In this document: in pieces, positions 18,804 to 27,919 of the stretch
Layout of the letters: each line of letters begins with the position of its first letter
How positions within the stretch are numbered: position 1 is the stretch's first letter
Assembly: GCF_042682045.1 (NCBI RefSeq)
Contig: NZ_JBHUGS010000005.1
Span: 62,001-126,000, forward strand
DNA length: 64,000 nucleotides
Direction: 5' to 3'
From: Sphingomonas_R arantia
GTDB lineage: Bacteria > Pseudomonadota > Alphaproteobacteria > Sphingomonadales > Sphingomonadaceae
The notes under the pieces: generated by a model
What the model saw: the letters and a program-made list of their open reading frames with translations, nothing else
Databases searched by the model: none
Told to the model about the DNA's origin: nothing
Made by a program: the position numbers and the translations under genes

Positions 18804-21775
18804 GCAGGAACTTCAGACTGGCACTCGCCGGGGCCACCATGCTGGCCAGCGGCGGCATCGCATTCGTGCCGGCCGCGGCGCAGACGTCGACCGCGTCGAT
18901 CCGCGGTCAGGTCAGCGGTAGCACCGGCACGCCCGTCGTCGGCGCCACCGTCGCGGCGGTCAGTACCGCGACCAACCAGACCTATCGCGCGGTCAGCGAT
19001 CCGTCCGGCCGCTACATCCTGAACGGCCTGCGCCCCGGCGAATACCGCATCACGATCACGGGTCAGGGCGCCGCCACGTTCGAACGGCTGATCGTCGTCG
19101 CGATCGGCCAGTCCGCGTCGCTTGACGCCACGCTTGCCGCGCCCGCCGCGGCCGCCGCACCCGGCACCCCGGACACCCCCGGTGCCGCCGCCCCCGCATC
19201 CGGCGACGGGGCGGAGATCGTCGTCACCGGCACCCGCCTGAGCGAAACGCGCACCAGCGAGATCGCGACGAACATCACGCAGGAACAGATCCGCACGCTG
19301 CCGCAGACCGATCGCAACTTCCTGTCGTTCGCCGCCCTCGCGCCCGGCGTCCGCTACAACGACAGCGAAACGGACAAGAGCTTCACGTCCGGCGCGTCCA
19401 CCGCCAGCCAGGTCAACGTCTTCATCGACGGCGTCAGTCTGAAGAACAAGATCCGCGAAGGCGGCGTCGCGGGGCAGCAGAACAGCCGCGGCAACCCGTT
19501 CGGCCAGCTCGCCGTCCAGGAATTCCGCGTCCTGACGCAGAACTACAAGGCCGAATATGAACAGGCCGGCGCCGCGATCATCACCGCCGTCACCAAATCG
19601 GGCACCAACGAATTCCACGGCGAAGCATTCGGCCAGTACACCGACCGCAGCCTCAGCTCGACCAGCTTCCTCGATAAGCGCGACGGCAACGCCAAGCCCG
19701 CGTTCGAACGCAAGCAGTACGGCGTCTCGCTCGGCGGCCCGATCATCAAGGACAAGCTGTTCTTCTTCCTCACCTACGAAGGCAATGACCAGAACCGCGC
19801 GTTCAACGTCAACTCGACCGGTTCGGCCGCCGCCGTCGCGCAGTTCGAACAATTCTCTGGCCGCCGCCTCGCGGACTTCGAAGGCGCCTATGTCAGCCCG
19901 TTCCGCGGCGACTTCTACTTCGGCAAGCTGACCATGACGCCCGACGACCGCCAGGTCTTCGACTTTTCGTTCAGCCGCCGCACCGAAACCGACATCCAGG
20001 GGTTCGGCGGCAACGTCTCGTATGAAAATGCCGAGAACAAGCGCAACAAGGTTGATACCTACCTGCTGAAATGGACCTATTCGGGCGACAATTTCGTCAA
20101 CGAGGTCAACCTTAACTATCTGAACTACTCGTTCCGCCCGACGTCGATCAATCCGGATTTGGCGACCTTCGACTATGACTCCGTCCTGGTCTTCGGCGGT
20201 AAGGACTCGACGCGGCGCGAGGTGCAACAGGGTTACACGATCCGCGACGACTTCACCTATACCGGGATCGACAACCACGCGATCAAGTTCGGCCTGCGTG
20301 CCGAGGTGACCGACATCGAATTCAACAACAACGCGTATGTCCAGCCGCGCTACACCTACCGCATCGATCAGGCGGGCACGCCGGACAACACCGCCGACGA
20401 TACCAGCTTCGCCTTCCCGGCAGAGGCGCGGCTGGGCCTCGGCAACGGCCGCATCTACGGATCGAACACCCAGTACGGCGTCTATCTGCAGGACGACTGG
20501 GACGTCACCGGCCGGCTCCAGCTCAACCTCGGCGTGCGCTGGGATTACGAAACCAACGGCAACAACAACCAGTATATCACGTCGCCCGCCGCCGCCGCGA
20601 CGCTGCGCGCACTGCCGCAAACCTATTACTTCAACGCCGAAGACTATATCTCCACCGGCAAGAACCGCGATCCGTACGAAAAGGCGATCGCCCCGCGCGT
20701 CGGCTTCTCGTGGGACGTCAACGACAACCAGTCGACCGTCATTTTCGGCGGGTTCGGGCGTTATTACGATCGCAACAACTTCAACAACACGGTCGATGAA
20801 CAGTCGCGCACGATCAACCCGGTCGGCGTCTTCCGCTTCTCGTCGGACGGCGCACCGCGGTCCGGTCTGCCGACCATCAGGTGGGACGCGTCCTACCTGA
20901 CGCGGGAGGGGCTGCTGGCGCTGGCCGCCAGCTCGACGCAGGGCCTGCCCGAACTCTATGCGGTCAAGAACGACACTCGCCCGCCCGTCAACGACCAGGC
21001 CAGCTTCGGCGTGCGTCAGAAGATCGGCATCTTCCAGGCGTCGGTCACCGGCTCCTACCAGCGCGGCCGCCACGGCTACACGAACATCTACGCGACGCGT
21101 CAGAATAACGGCCTCGGCAACTGCTGCGACACCGCGGTCGCGGTCGCCAACGGCTATTCGAACGTCATCATCGGCCTCGACGGGCTCGATACGCGGTACA
21201 AGGCGGTCTACTTCACGCTCGACAAGAACTATTCGAAATCGTCGGGCTGGGGCTTCAACATCGCCTACACGCTGTCCGAATCCGAACAGAATGGCGGCGA
21301 TCTGTTCAGCCTCGATGCGGTGACGCCCGATGCCTACGGTTGGCGGCGCCGCTCGGGCGACGAACGTCACCGGCTCGTCCTGTCCGGCATCGTCGATCTG
21401 CCCTACAATTTCCAGCTGTCGACGCTCACCACGCTGGGCAGCGGACAGGCCTATCAAGTCACCGATGCGCGCAACGGATCGGACACCGGGCAACTGGTGT
21501 ACACCGCGGCCTACCCGGAAAAGAACTGCATCGGCGGCGTGTTCGCCTTCTGCGAAGTCAACGTGACGCTGGCGAACAAATTCAACCTGTTCGGGTCGAA
21601 GGACCAGGTCGAACTCGCGGTCGACGTGCTGAACGCGTTCAACACCAAGAACCCGAGCGGCTTCGACGGGTTCTTCAGCAACACCGACCCACTCGAAGCG
21701 GCGAACGCCCGCACCGGGTCCAGCGCACTCACCCTGCCGCGGCGCATCCAGTTCCGGATGGGCTACCGCTTTTGA
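18800..21775 (+). CDS. Oar-like TonB-dependent receptor with carboxypeptidase-like N-domain
   Basis: 991-residue outer-membrane receptor. A signal peptide (to ~residue 30) is followed by a carboxypeptidase-regulatory-like beta domain (~34-115, ASIRGQVSGSTGTPVVGATV), an Ala/Pro linker, the plug (~134-260, AEIVVTGTRLSETRTSE) and the barrel, ending MGYRF with the terminal aromatic needed for assembly. This Oar/SusC-like layout is common for glycan receptors. Encoded four bases into the end of the LacI-family gene and followed after a 53-base gap containing a 9-bp hairpin by the GH144 gene, it is likely the uptake pore for the glucan fragments made by those enzymes. Confidence 0.93.
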   Translation: MSRNFRLALAGATMLASGGIAFVPAAAQTSTASIRGQVSGSTGTPVVGATVAAVSTATNQTYRAVSDPSGRYILNGLRPGEYRITITGQGAATFERLIVVAIGQSASLDATLAAPAAAAAPGTPDTPGAAAPASGDGAEIVVTGTRLSETRTSEIATNITQEQIRTLPQTDRNFLSFAALAPGVRYNDSETDKSFTSGASTASQVNVFIDGVSLKNKIREGGVAGQQNSRGNPFGQLAVQEFRVLTQNYKAEYEQAGAAIITAVTKSGTNEFHGEAFGQYTDRSLSSTSFLDKRDGNAKPAFERKQYGVSLGGPIIKDKLFFFLTYEGNDQNRAFNVNSTGSAAAVAQFEQFSGRRLADFEGAYVSPFRGDFYFGKLTMTPDDRQVFDFSFSRRTETDIQGFGGNVSYENAENKRNKVDTYLLKWTYSGDNFVNEVNLNYLNYSFRPTSINPDLATFDYDSVLVFGGKDSTRREVQQGYTIRDDFTYTGIDNHAIKFGLRAEVTDIEFNNNAYVQPRYTYRIDQAGTPDNTADDTSFAFPAEARLGLGNGRIYGSNTQYGVYLQDDWDVTGRLQLNLGVRWDYETNGNNNQYITSPAAAATLRALPQTYYFNAEDYISTGKNRDPYEKAIAPRVGFSWDVNDNQSTVIFGGFGRYYDRNNFNNTVDEQSRTINPVGVFRFSSDGAPRSGLPTIRWDASYLTREGLLALAASSTQGLPELYAVKNDTRPPVNDQASFGVRQKIGIFQASVTGSYQRGRHGYTNIYATRQNNGLGNCCDTAVAVANGYSNVIIGLDGLDTRYKAVYFTLDKNYSKSSGWGFNIAYTLSESEQNGGDLFSLDAVTPDAYGWRRRSGDERHRLVLSGIVDLPYNFQLSTLTTLGSGQAYQVTDARNGSDTGQLVYTAAYPEKNCIGGVFAFCEVNVTLANKFNLFGSKDQVELAVDVLNAFNTKNPSGFDGFFSNTDPLEAANARTGSSALTLPRRIQFRMGYRF

Positions 21776-21784
21776 TCCGCTTGG

Positions 21785-21809
21785 GCCGGGGCGGCGGTGT
21801 CGCCCCGGC
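21785..21809 (+). promoter_or_regulatory. Intercistronic 9-bp GC-rich hairpin
   Basis: GCCGGGGCG and its exact complement CGCCCCGGC flank a 7-base loop in the gap between the TBDR stop and the GH144 start. No T-run follows, so it is less like a full terminator than an attenuator or mRNA-stabilising stem-loop that would set a higher level of receptor than of hydrolase transcript. Confidence 0.5.
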
Positions 21810-21828
21810 ATAGTCCGGGAACCTCATC

Positions 21829-23223
21829 TTGATCGATCGCCGTCAGTTCATCGGGTCCGCCGGCCTCGCGGCCGCGGGCCTCGCGCTTCCTGCCCACGCC
21901 GCTCCGCTCACGCCCGAACGGCTCATCGACGATATCCAGCACCGCACCTTCCGCTTCTTCTGGGACACCACCGATCCGCGCACCGGCCTTGCGCCAGATC
22001 GCTGGCCGACACCCTCCTTCGCCTCGATCGCCGCGGTCGGCTTCGCGCTCACCGCCTACCCGATCGGTGTCGCCCGCGGCTGGATCAGCCGCGCCGCCGC
22101 GCGCAAGCGCACGCTCGCCACGCTCCGCTTCTTCGCCGCCGCGCCGCAAGGTCCCGACCCGCACAGCAATGCCGGCTACAAGGGCTTCTTCTACCACTTC
22201 CTCGACAGCCAGACCGGCCTCCGCTTCGGCCGCACCGAACTGTCCACCGTGGACACCGCGCTATTGATGGGCGGCGTGCTGTTCGCCGCCGGCTGGTACG
22301 ACGGCGACCATCCGGACGAGGTCGCGATCCGCACGCTCGCCGACCAGCTCTACGGCGCGGTCGACTGGGCCTGGGCGGTCCGCAACGCGCCATTCCTCTC
22401 GATGGGCTGGCACCCCGAAACCGGGTTCATCAAGAGCGACTGGGACATCTACAACGAGGGCATGCTGCTCTACGTGCTGGCGATGGGCTCGCCGACGCAC
22501 CCGCTGCCCGACGGCACGTGGGAGGGTTGGTCCGCGCGCTTCGAACCGAGCTGGACGACCGGATCGGACAACCCGCACCTCCACTTCCCACCGCTGTTCG
22601 GCCACCAGTACAGCCATCTCTGGATCGATTTCCGCGGGATCCGTGACGGCTATATCGCCGGCAAGGGCATCGATTATTTCGAGAACAGCCGCCGCGCCAC
22701 CTACGGCCAACAGACCTACGCCATCAGGAACACCGGCCGTTGGACCGGATACGGCCCGGATTGCTGGGGCCTCACCGCCTGCGACGGACCCGGCGACTTC
22801 CTCGTCACCACCGGCGACCGCCAGCGTGCCTATTTCTCCTACTCCGCCCGCGGCCCCGCGGACCGCGACGACGGCACCATCGCCCCCACCGCCGCGCTCG
22901 GCTCGATCGCGTTCGCGCCGGAGATCGTGCTGCCCACCGTCACCGCCATGCACGCGCGCTACGGCCGCGGCATCTACGGCCGCTACGGCTTCCTCGACTC
23001 GTTCAACCCGACGCTGACTGACACGTCCGCGCCGCTCTATCACGGCCGCATCGTCCCCGGCATCGGCTGGGTCGACGGTGACTATCTCGGCATCGATCAG
23101 GGGCCGATCGTCGGCATGATCGAAAACCACCGCTCCGGCCTCGTCTGGCAAACGATGCGCCGCAGCCCCGCCATCCGCCGCGGCCTGACCCGCGCGGGCT
23201 TCACCGGTGGCTGGCTGGCATGA
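21829..23223 (+). CDS. GH144-type glycoside hydrolase (putative endo-beta-1,2-glucanase), Tat-exported
   Basis: 464-residue protein of the former 'glucoamylase/glycoamylase' family, now GH144, whose characterised members are endo-beta-1,2-glucanases with an (alpha/alpha)6 barrel. Family-like segments include IQHRTFRFFWDTTDP, STVDTALLMGG, GHQYSHLWIDFRGI and YGPDCWGLTACDGPGD. Length fits a single catalytic domain plus a Tat leader (IDRRQFIGSAGLAAAG). It would cut linear beta-1,2-glucan (for example bacterial glucans) into sophoro-oligosaccharides in the periplasm. The start is TTG at 21829 with CCGGGAA upstream, the only start that includes the RR motif. The stop overlaps the next gene by four bases. 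Family is firm; substrate is taken from family knowledge. Confidence 0.85.
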   Translation: MIDRRQFIGSAGLAAAGLALPAHAAPLTPERLIDDIQHRTFRFFWDTTDPRTGLAPDRWPTPSFASIAAVGFALTAYPIGVARGWISRAAARKRTLATLRFFAAAPQGPDPHSNAGYKGFFYHFLDSQTGLRFGRTELSTVDTALLMGGVLFAAGWYDGDHPDEVAIRTLADQLYGAVDWAWAVRNAPFLSMGWHPETGFIKSDWDIYNEGMLLYVLAMGSPTHPLPDGTWEGWSARFEPSWTTGSDNPHLHFPPLFGHQYSHLWIDFRGIRDGYIAGKGIDYFENSRRATYGQQTYAIRNTGRWTGYGPDCWGLTACDGPGDFLVTTGDRQRAYFSYSARGPADRDDGTIAPTAALGSIAFAPEIVLPTVTAMHARYGRGIYGRYGFLDSFNPTLTDTSAPLYHGRIVPGIGWVDGDYLGIDQGPIVGMIENHRSGLVWQTMRRSPAIRRGLTRAGFTGGWLA

Positions 23224-26200
23224 TGCTGCCCATCCTCCTCGCCGCGCTCGCGGCCCAGCCCGCCCCGCGCGACCTGATCCGGGGCGGTGCCGCCTGGACG
23301 TCCGCCGCCTCGGACGGCGTCTCGTCGCAGGTCGGCATCACCGGCGGCGCGCTCGACCTCGACTACGACTTCGCAAAGGTCTCCGGCTACGCGGTCGCCC
23401 GCCGCGCACTCCCGCTCGACTGGCCCGCGAACTTCGCGCTGCGCCTCCGCATCCACGGCACCGGCGGCGTCAACGATCTCCAGATCAAGTTCAGCGATGC
23501 CGCCGGGACGAACGTCTGGTGGGTCCAGCGCCGCAATTTCCGCCCGTCCCCCGACGGCCAGACCATCACCATCCGCCCGCGCGACCTGGAATTCGCCTGG
23601 GGTCCTACCACCGACAAGACGCTCCGCAAGACCGCGTCGCTGGAGATCGTCGTCGTCCGCGGCCGCGACGGTGGAGCCGGCCGCATCACGATCGACGAAC
23701 TCACCTTCGAACCGCTTCCGCCCCCCGTCCCGCTCCCCCCACCGCGCGCCAGCGACCCACGCGCGATCGACGGCCGCCGCGACACGCTCGCTCCTTTAAG
23801 CCGCCCGCTCACGATCGACTTCGGCGGCCGCAAGGAACTCGGCGGCCTCACCCTCCACTGGAGCCGCAACCCCGCCACCAGCTACCGGATCGACGCCTCC
23901 GACGACGGCCGCCGCTGGCACGCCCTGCGCACCGTCACGAACGGCGACGGCGGCACCGATCCCGTCCGCCTCCCCGACACCGAGACACGCTGGCTGCGCA
24001 TCACCGCCCCCGGCGCCCCCGACCTCGCCGAACTGGACGTCATGACCCCCGCCTGGGGCGCCACCCCCAACGCCATGATTGCCGCCCTCGCCAAGGCCGC
24101 CCCGCGCGGCACCTACCCGCGCGGCTTCACCGAACAATTCTACTGGACGCTCGTCGCGACCGACGGCGGCGGCGGGTCCGGCCTGATCGGGGAGGACGGC
24201 ACGATCGAGGTCGCGCGCGGCGGCTTTTCGCTCGAACCCGCCGTCCTTGCCGACGGCAAGCGCTTCGGTTGGGCCGACGTTACCGCGACGCAGCGCCTGC
24301 GCGACGGCTCGCTCCCGATGCCCGCGGTCGACTGGCGCGCCGACGGCTGGTCGCTCACCACCACCCTCGTCGCCGACCAGGCCACCGCGCGGCTGCTCGC
24401 CCGCTGGCGCCTGACCAACACCGCCAACCGCCCGCGCACGCTCCGCCTGCGCATCGCCGTCCGCCCGTTCCAGGTGAACCCGCCCGCCCAGTTCCTCAGC
24501 CAGCAGGGCGGCGTCAGCCCGATTTCGCACATCGCCTGGGCCGCCGGCCACCTCGCCGTCACGACCCCCGCCGCGATCACCGGCGACCCCGTCCCCGTCC
24601 GGACGCTCTACCCGCTCGCCAAACCCAACTCGGTCGGGCTCCGCCCCTTCACCCAGGGCGCACTCACCGACGACGCAACCGTGTCGACAGCAACGACGGT
24701 CGAGGACCCAGACCAGCTCGCCTCGGCCACCCTTGACTGGGAACGCACGCTCGCCCCCGGCGAAACGCTCGACATCCCCCTCGCGATCGGCGGCGACACC
24801 ACACCGACCCCCACCGCCTTCGATTCCGCCGAAACCGCCACCGCAGACTACTGGCGCCGCACGCTCGGCACCGTCACGATCACCGTCCCCACGTCCAAGC
24901 AGGCCGTTGCCGACACCGTCCGCACCGCGCTCGCCCACATCCTGATGAGCCGCGACGGCCCCGCGCTCAAACCCGGCACGCGCTCCTACGACCGCAGCTG
25001 GATCCGCGACGGCGCAATGATGGGCGACACCTTGCTCCGCCTCGGCCACCCCGCCCCCGTCCGCGCCTTCGCCGACTGGTACGGGACGAAGCTGTTCGCC
25101 AACGGCAAGGTCCCCTGCTGCGTCGATGCGCGCGGCCCCGATCCGGTGCCCGAAAACGACAGCCAGGGCGAATATATCCACCTCCTGACGCAACTCTACC
25201 GCTACACCGGCGACCGCCCCGCGCTCGCCCGCGACTGGCCGAAACTCGACGCCGCCCGCCGCTACATGGAGGGCCAGCGTCAATCCGAACGCACCCCCGC
25301 CAACCTGACCCCCGACCGTCGCCACCACTACGGCCTGATGCCTCCATCGATCAGCCACGAAGGTTATTCGGCTGAGGCCCAATACAGCCTCTGGGACGAT
25401 TTCTGGGCGCTCACCGGCTACAAGGACGCCACCTTCGCCGCGACCGTCCTCGGCCGTCCCGAAGCCGCCATTATCGCCATCCAGCGCGACCAGTTCGGCC
25501 GCGACATCCGCGCCGCCATCACCGCCTCCACCCGCCGGTTCGGCATCGATTTCATCCCCGGTGCCACCAGCCTTGGCGATTTCGACGCGACCTCGACCAC
25601 GATGGCGCTCGATCCCGCGGGCGAGGAAGCACGGCTCGACCCCCGCCTGCTCGCCAACACGTTCGACCGCCAATATGCCCGCGTCATGGCCCGCACCCGC
25701 CCGGACGCGACCTGGGCGGACTACACGCCCTACGAACTGCGCAACGTCTCCGCCCTCGTCCGGCTGGGCCAGCGCGACCGCGCCAACGACCTGCTCGCCG
25801 CCTACATGGCCGATCGCCGCCCGGCGGCGTGGAACGGCTGGGCGGAGGTCGTCGGGCGCGACCCGCGCGAGATCCGCTTCATCGGCGACATGCCGCACGC
25901 CTGGGTCGCGTCCGACTTCATCCGCGCCGCACTCGATCTCTTCGCCTATGTCCGCACCGACGATGGCGCGGTCGTCGTCGCGGCTGGTCTCGACAACGCA
26001 TGGCTCTCGGGCACCGGATCGTCGATCAAGGGACTGCGCACGCCTTACGGCACGCTCGATCTCTCCGCCCGCGAGGCAGGCGGCACGCTGCTGATGACCA
26101 TCGCTGGCGACATCGCCGCGCCCGGCGGGTTCATGATCCCCTGGCCATTGTCCGGCAAACCCGGCCCGGCCCGGATCAACGGCAAAGTCGTCCAGCCTCG

Positions 26201-26264
26201 TGACGGGAAACTTCACGTGATGAAATCAACCTCGCTTCAAATCGAATGGAGCCCCCTCCGCTAG
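23220..26264 (+). CDS. Uncharacterised discoidin/(alpha/alpha)-barrel protein, candidate glycoside hydrolase
   Basis: 1014-residue secreted protein with a short signal peptide (MMLPILLAALAAQ). Residues ~20-165 look like a carbohydrate-binding beta-sandwich (QIKFSDAAGTNVWWVQRRNF). Residues ~185-280 are an F5/8 type C (discoidin) domain with ITIDFGGRKELGGLTLHW and YRIDASDDGRRWHALRT. Residues ~560-960 form a helical barrel with RSYDRSWIRDGAMMGDTLL, NDSQGEYIHLLTQLYRYTG and AQYSLWDDFWAL, motifs reminiscent of glucosidase/debranching-type clan enzymes. I cannot assign a GH family. It is translationally coupled to GH144 through an ATGA overlap, so it probably works on the same glucan or its decorations. 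Acidic residues in WIRDG and QGEY are the catalytic candidates (inference). Confidence 0.75.
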   Translation: MMLPILLAALAAQPAPRDLIRGGAAWTSAASDGVSSQVGITGGALDLDYDFAKVSGYAVARRALPLDWPANFALRLRIHGTGGVNDLQIKFSDAAGTNVWWVQRRNFRPSPDGQTITIRPRDLEFAWGPTTDKTLRKTASLEIVVVRGRDGGAGRITIDELTFEPLPPPVPLPPPRASDPRAIDGRRDTLAPLSRPLTIDFGGRKELGGLTLHWSRNPATSYRIDASDDGRRWHALRTVTNGDGGTDPVRLPDTETRWLRITAPGAPDLAELDVMTPAWGATPNAMIAALAKAAPRGTYPRGFTEQFYWTLVATDGGGGSGLIGEDGTIEVARGGFSLEPAVLADGKRFGWADVTATQRLRDGSLPMPAVDWRADGWSLTTTLVADQATARLLARWRLTNTANRPRTLRLRIAVRPFQVNPPAQFLSQQGGVSPISHIAWAAGHLAVTTPAAITGDPVPVRTLYPLAKPNSVGLRPFTQGALTDDATVSTATTVEDPDQLASATLDWERTLAPGETLDIPLAIGGDTTPTPTAFDSAETATADYWRRTLGTVTITVPTSKQAVADTVRTALAHILMSRDGPALKPGTRSYDRSWIRDGAMMGDTLLRLGHPAPVRAFADWYGTKLFANGKVPCCVDARGPDPVPENDSQGEYIHLLTQLYRYTGDRPALARDWPKLDAARRYMEGQRQSERTPANLTPDRRHHYGLMPPSISHEGYSAEAQYSLWDDFWALTGYKDATFAATVLGRPEAAIIAIQRDQFGRDIRAAITASTRRFGIDFIPGATSLGDFDATSTTMALDPAGEEARLDPRLLANTFDRQYARVMARTRPDATWADYTPYELRNVSALVRLGQRDRANDLLAAYMADRRPAAWNGWAEVVGRDPREIRFIGDMPHAWVASDFIRAALDLFAYVRTDDGAVVVAAGLDNAWLSGTGSSIKGLRTPYGTLDLSAREAGGTLLMTIAGDIAAPGGFMIPWPLSGKPGPARINGKVVQPRDGKLHVMKSTSLQIEWSPLR

Positions 26265-26372
26265 ACCATCGCGACGCTATCCCCCTGCCGCCAAACGCCT
26301 TTCGCTTCCTGCCCGGCCATGCCACACATGCATGGAAGCCGGCCGAAGACGCCGACGTGACGGGGGACGGAC

Positions 26373-27896
26373 GTGGCAGGACGAACAAGACGTTTCGCGA
26401 TCGCAGCGATCATGCTGCTGGCCGGTTCCGCCAATGCCCAGCCAGTCGCGCAGCCGGCAGCAAAGCCCGCCCCCGCGACCAACGGATGGGGCGAGCAGGT
26501 CCACACCAACGCCCCGCTCGGCCGGATCAAGCGGTTCCCGGGTGACGGCACCGGCGCCTTCGCCACCGGCCGCTACCGCAACCTGTTCGCGGAACAGCTC
26601 GGCAAGACCCGGCAGGAAACGCATGCCAAGATCGAGCAGGCGTTCCAGCGCTTCTTCCACGGCGACGGTCAGGAGGAGACGGTCTATTTCGAGACCGGTG
26701 CCAACGCCAACGGCACGCTCGCCTATATCACCGACTGGGCGAACAACGATGCGCGGTCGGAAGGCATGAGCTACGGCATGATGATCGCCGTCCAGCTCGG
26801 CAAGAAGCGTGAATTCGACGCGCTCTGGAACTGGTCCAAGACGCATATGCAGGTGACGGACCCGCAGAACCCGTCCCTCGGCTACTTCGCCTGGTCGATG
26901 AGCACCGACGGCTCGCCGCGATCGGTCGGCGCCGCGCCGGACGGCGAGGAATATTATGTCATGGCGCTCTACTTCGCCGCCAACCGCTGGGGGAACGGCA
27001 CCGGCATCTACGACTACAAGGCGGAGGCGGACAAGATCCTGTCGAACATGCGCCACCGCGCCGTCATGACCGGTACGGGACCGTTCCGGATCCACCCGGA
27101 CGGACCGCCCTTCGTCCAGCCCACCACGCCGTGGCCCAGCCCCAACAACCGCACCGCCGCCGCCGAAGCCGCGAAAAAGGGCGAGCCCTGGCCGCCTGCG
27201 ATGTTCGGGACGACGCGACCGAACCGGCCCGTGACGGTCGGCCCGATGGTGGAGGAAAGCCACGCCATGATCCGGTTCGTGCCGGAAGCGAGCAACAACA
27301 CCACCGACGCCTCCTACCACCTCCCGCATTTCTACGAGCTGTGGTCGCGCTGGGGGCCGGAGGCGGATCGTGCCTTCTGGGCCAAGGCGGCGGACGTCAG
27401 CCGCGACCTGATCGTGAAGGTCGTCGGACCCAAAACCGCGCTGTCGCCCGAACGCAGCAATTTCGACGGATCCCGCCTGATCGGCCGCGACGGCAAGCCG
27501 GTCGAGTTCGGCTACGACAGCTGGCGGACGGTCAGCAACTGGTCGGTCGACTGGGCCTGGTTCGGCAAGGACGCGCGCCAGCGGACGCTGAGTGATCGCA
27601 ACCAGGCGTTCCTGTTCGGGGAGGGCATCGACAAATTCGCCGACCGCTACACGCTCGACGGCCAGCCGCTATCGGACCGCCACTCGTCCGGCATGGTCGC
27701 CGCGGCTGCGGTCGGCGGGTTCGCGGCCACGCCCGGCCCGGTGTCGAAGGCGTTCCTCCAGGCCGTATGGGACATGCCCCTCCCGACCGGGGAGCAGCGT
27801 TATTTCGACGGCATGCTCTACCTGATGAGCCTAATGCACCTGAGCGGCGAGTTCCGTATCGTCGCCCCAAACACTGCGCCGCAACCCACGCCCTGA
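26373..27896 (+). CDS. Glycoside hydrolase family 8, secreted
   Basis: 507-residue GH8 (alpha/alpha)6-barrel enzyme. The signal peptide ends near GSANAQ. The proton-donor Glu is at ~residue 130 in RSEGMSYGMMIAV and the conserved acid in APDGEEYYVMALYF (~190). The overall layout is closest to what I know of the reducing-end xylose-releasing exo-oligoxylanases and related oligosaccharide enzymes rather than to bacterial cellulose-synthesis GH8 proteins; this rests on motif impressions only. The start is GTG at 26373 preceded by GGGGGACG. It lies 108 bases after the preceding gene, with nothing notable in the gap, and is the last gene of the plus-strand cluster. Confidence 0.87.
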   Translation: MAGRTRRFAIAAIMLLAGSANAQPVAQPAAKPAPATNGWGEQVHTNAPLGRIKRFPGDGTGAFATGRYRNLFAEQLGKTRQETHAKIEQAFQRFFHGDGQEETVYFETGANANGTLAYITDWANNDARSEGMSYGMMIAVQLGKKREFDALWNWSKTHMQVTDPQNPSLGYFAWSMSTDGSPRSVGAAPDGEEYYVMALYFAANRWGNGTGIYDYKAEADKILSNMRHRAVMTGTGPFRIHPDGPPFVQPTTPWPSPNNRTAAAEAAKKGEPWPPAMFGTTRPNRPVTVGPMVEESHAMIRFVPEASNNTTDASYHLPHFYELWSRWGPEADRAFWAKAADVSRDLIVKVVGPKTALSPERSNFDGSRLIGRDGKPVEFGYDSWRTVSNWSVDWAWFGKDARQRTLSDRNQAFLFGEGIDKFADRYTLDGQPLSDRHSSGMVAAAAVGGFAATPGPVSKAFLQAVWDMPLPTGEQRYFDGMLYLMSLMHLSGEFRIVAPNTAPQPTP

Positions 27897-27919
27897 GCGC
27901 GTAACGACAGTTACGGCGC
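27897..27919. terminator. Hairpin between convergent GH8 and MFS genes
   Basis: CGTAAC (27900-27905) pairs perfectly with GTTACG (27910-27915) across a GACA loop, and the stem extends by GCG/CGC after one bulged base. It begins right after the GH8 stop and reaches into the last codons of the opposite MFS gene. No T-run is present, so efficiency is uncertain, but the place is right for a bidirectional terminator. Confidence 0.4.

Noticed and set aside
18755..21811. 1018-residue open frame on the minus strand
   Set aside because: Exact antisense of the Oar-like TBDR; no recognisable motif, signal peptide or start site.
23796..26216. 806-residue open frame on the minus strand
   Set aside because: Antisense of the discoidin/barrel gene; low-complexity Gly/Ala/Val/Arg composition typical of a shadow.
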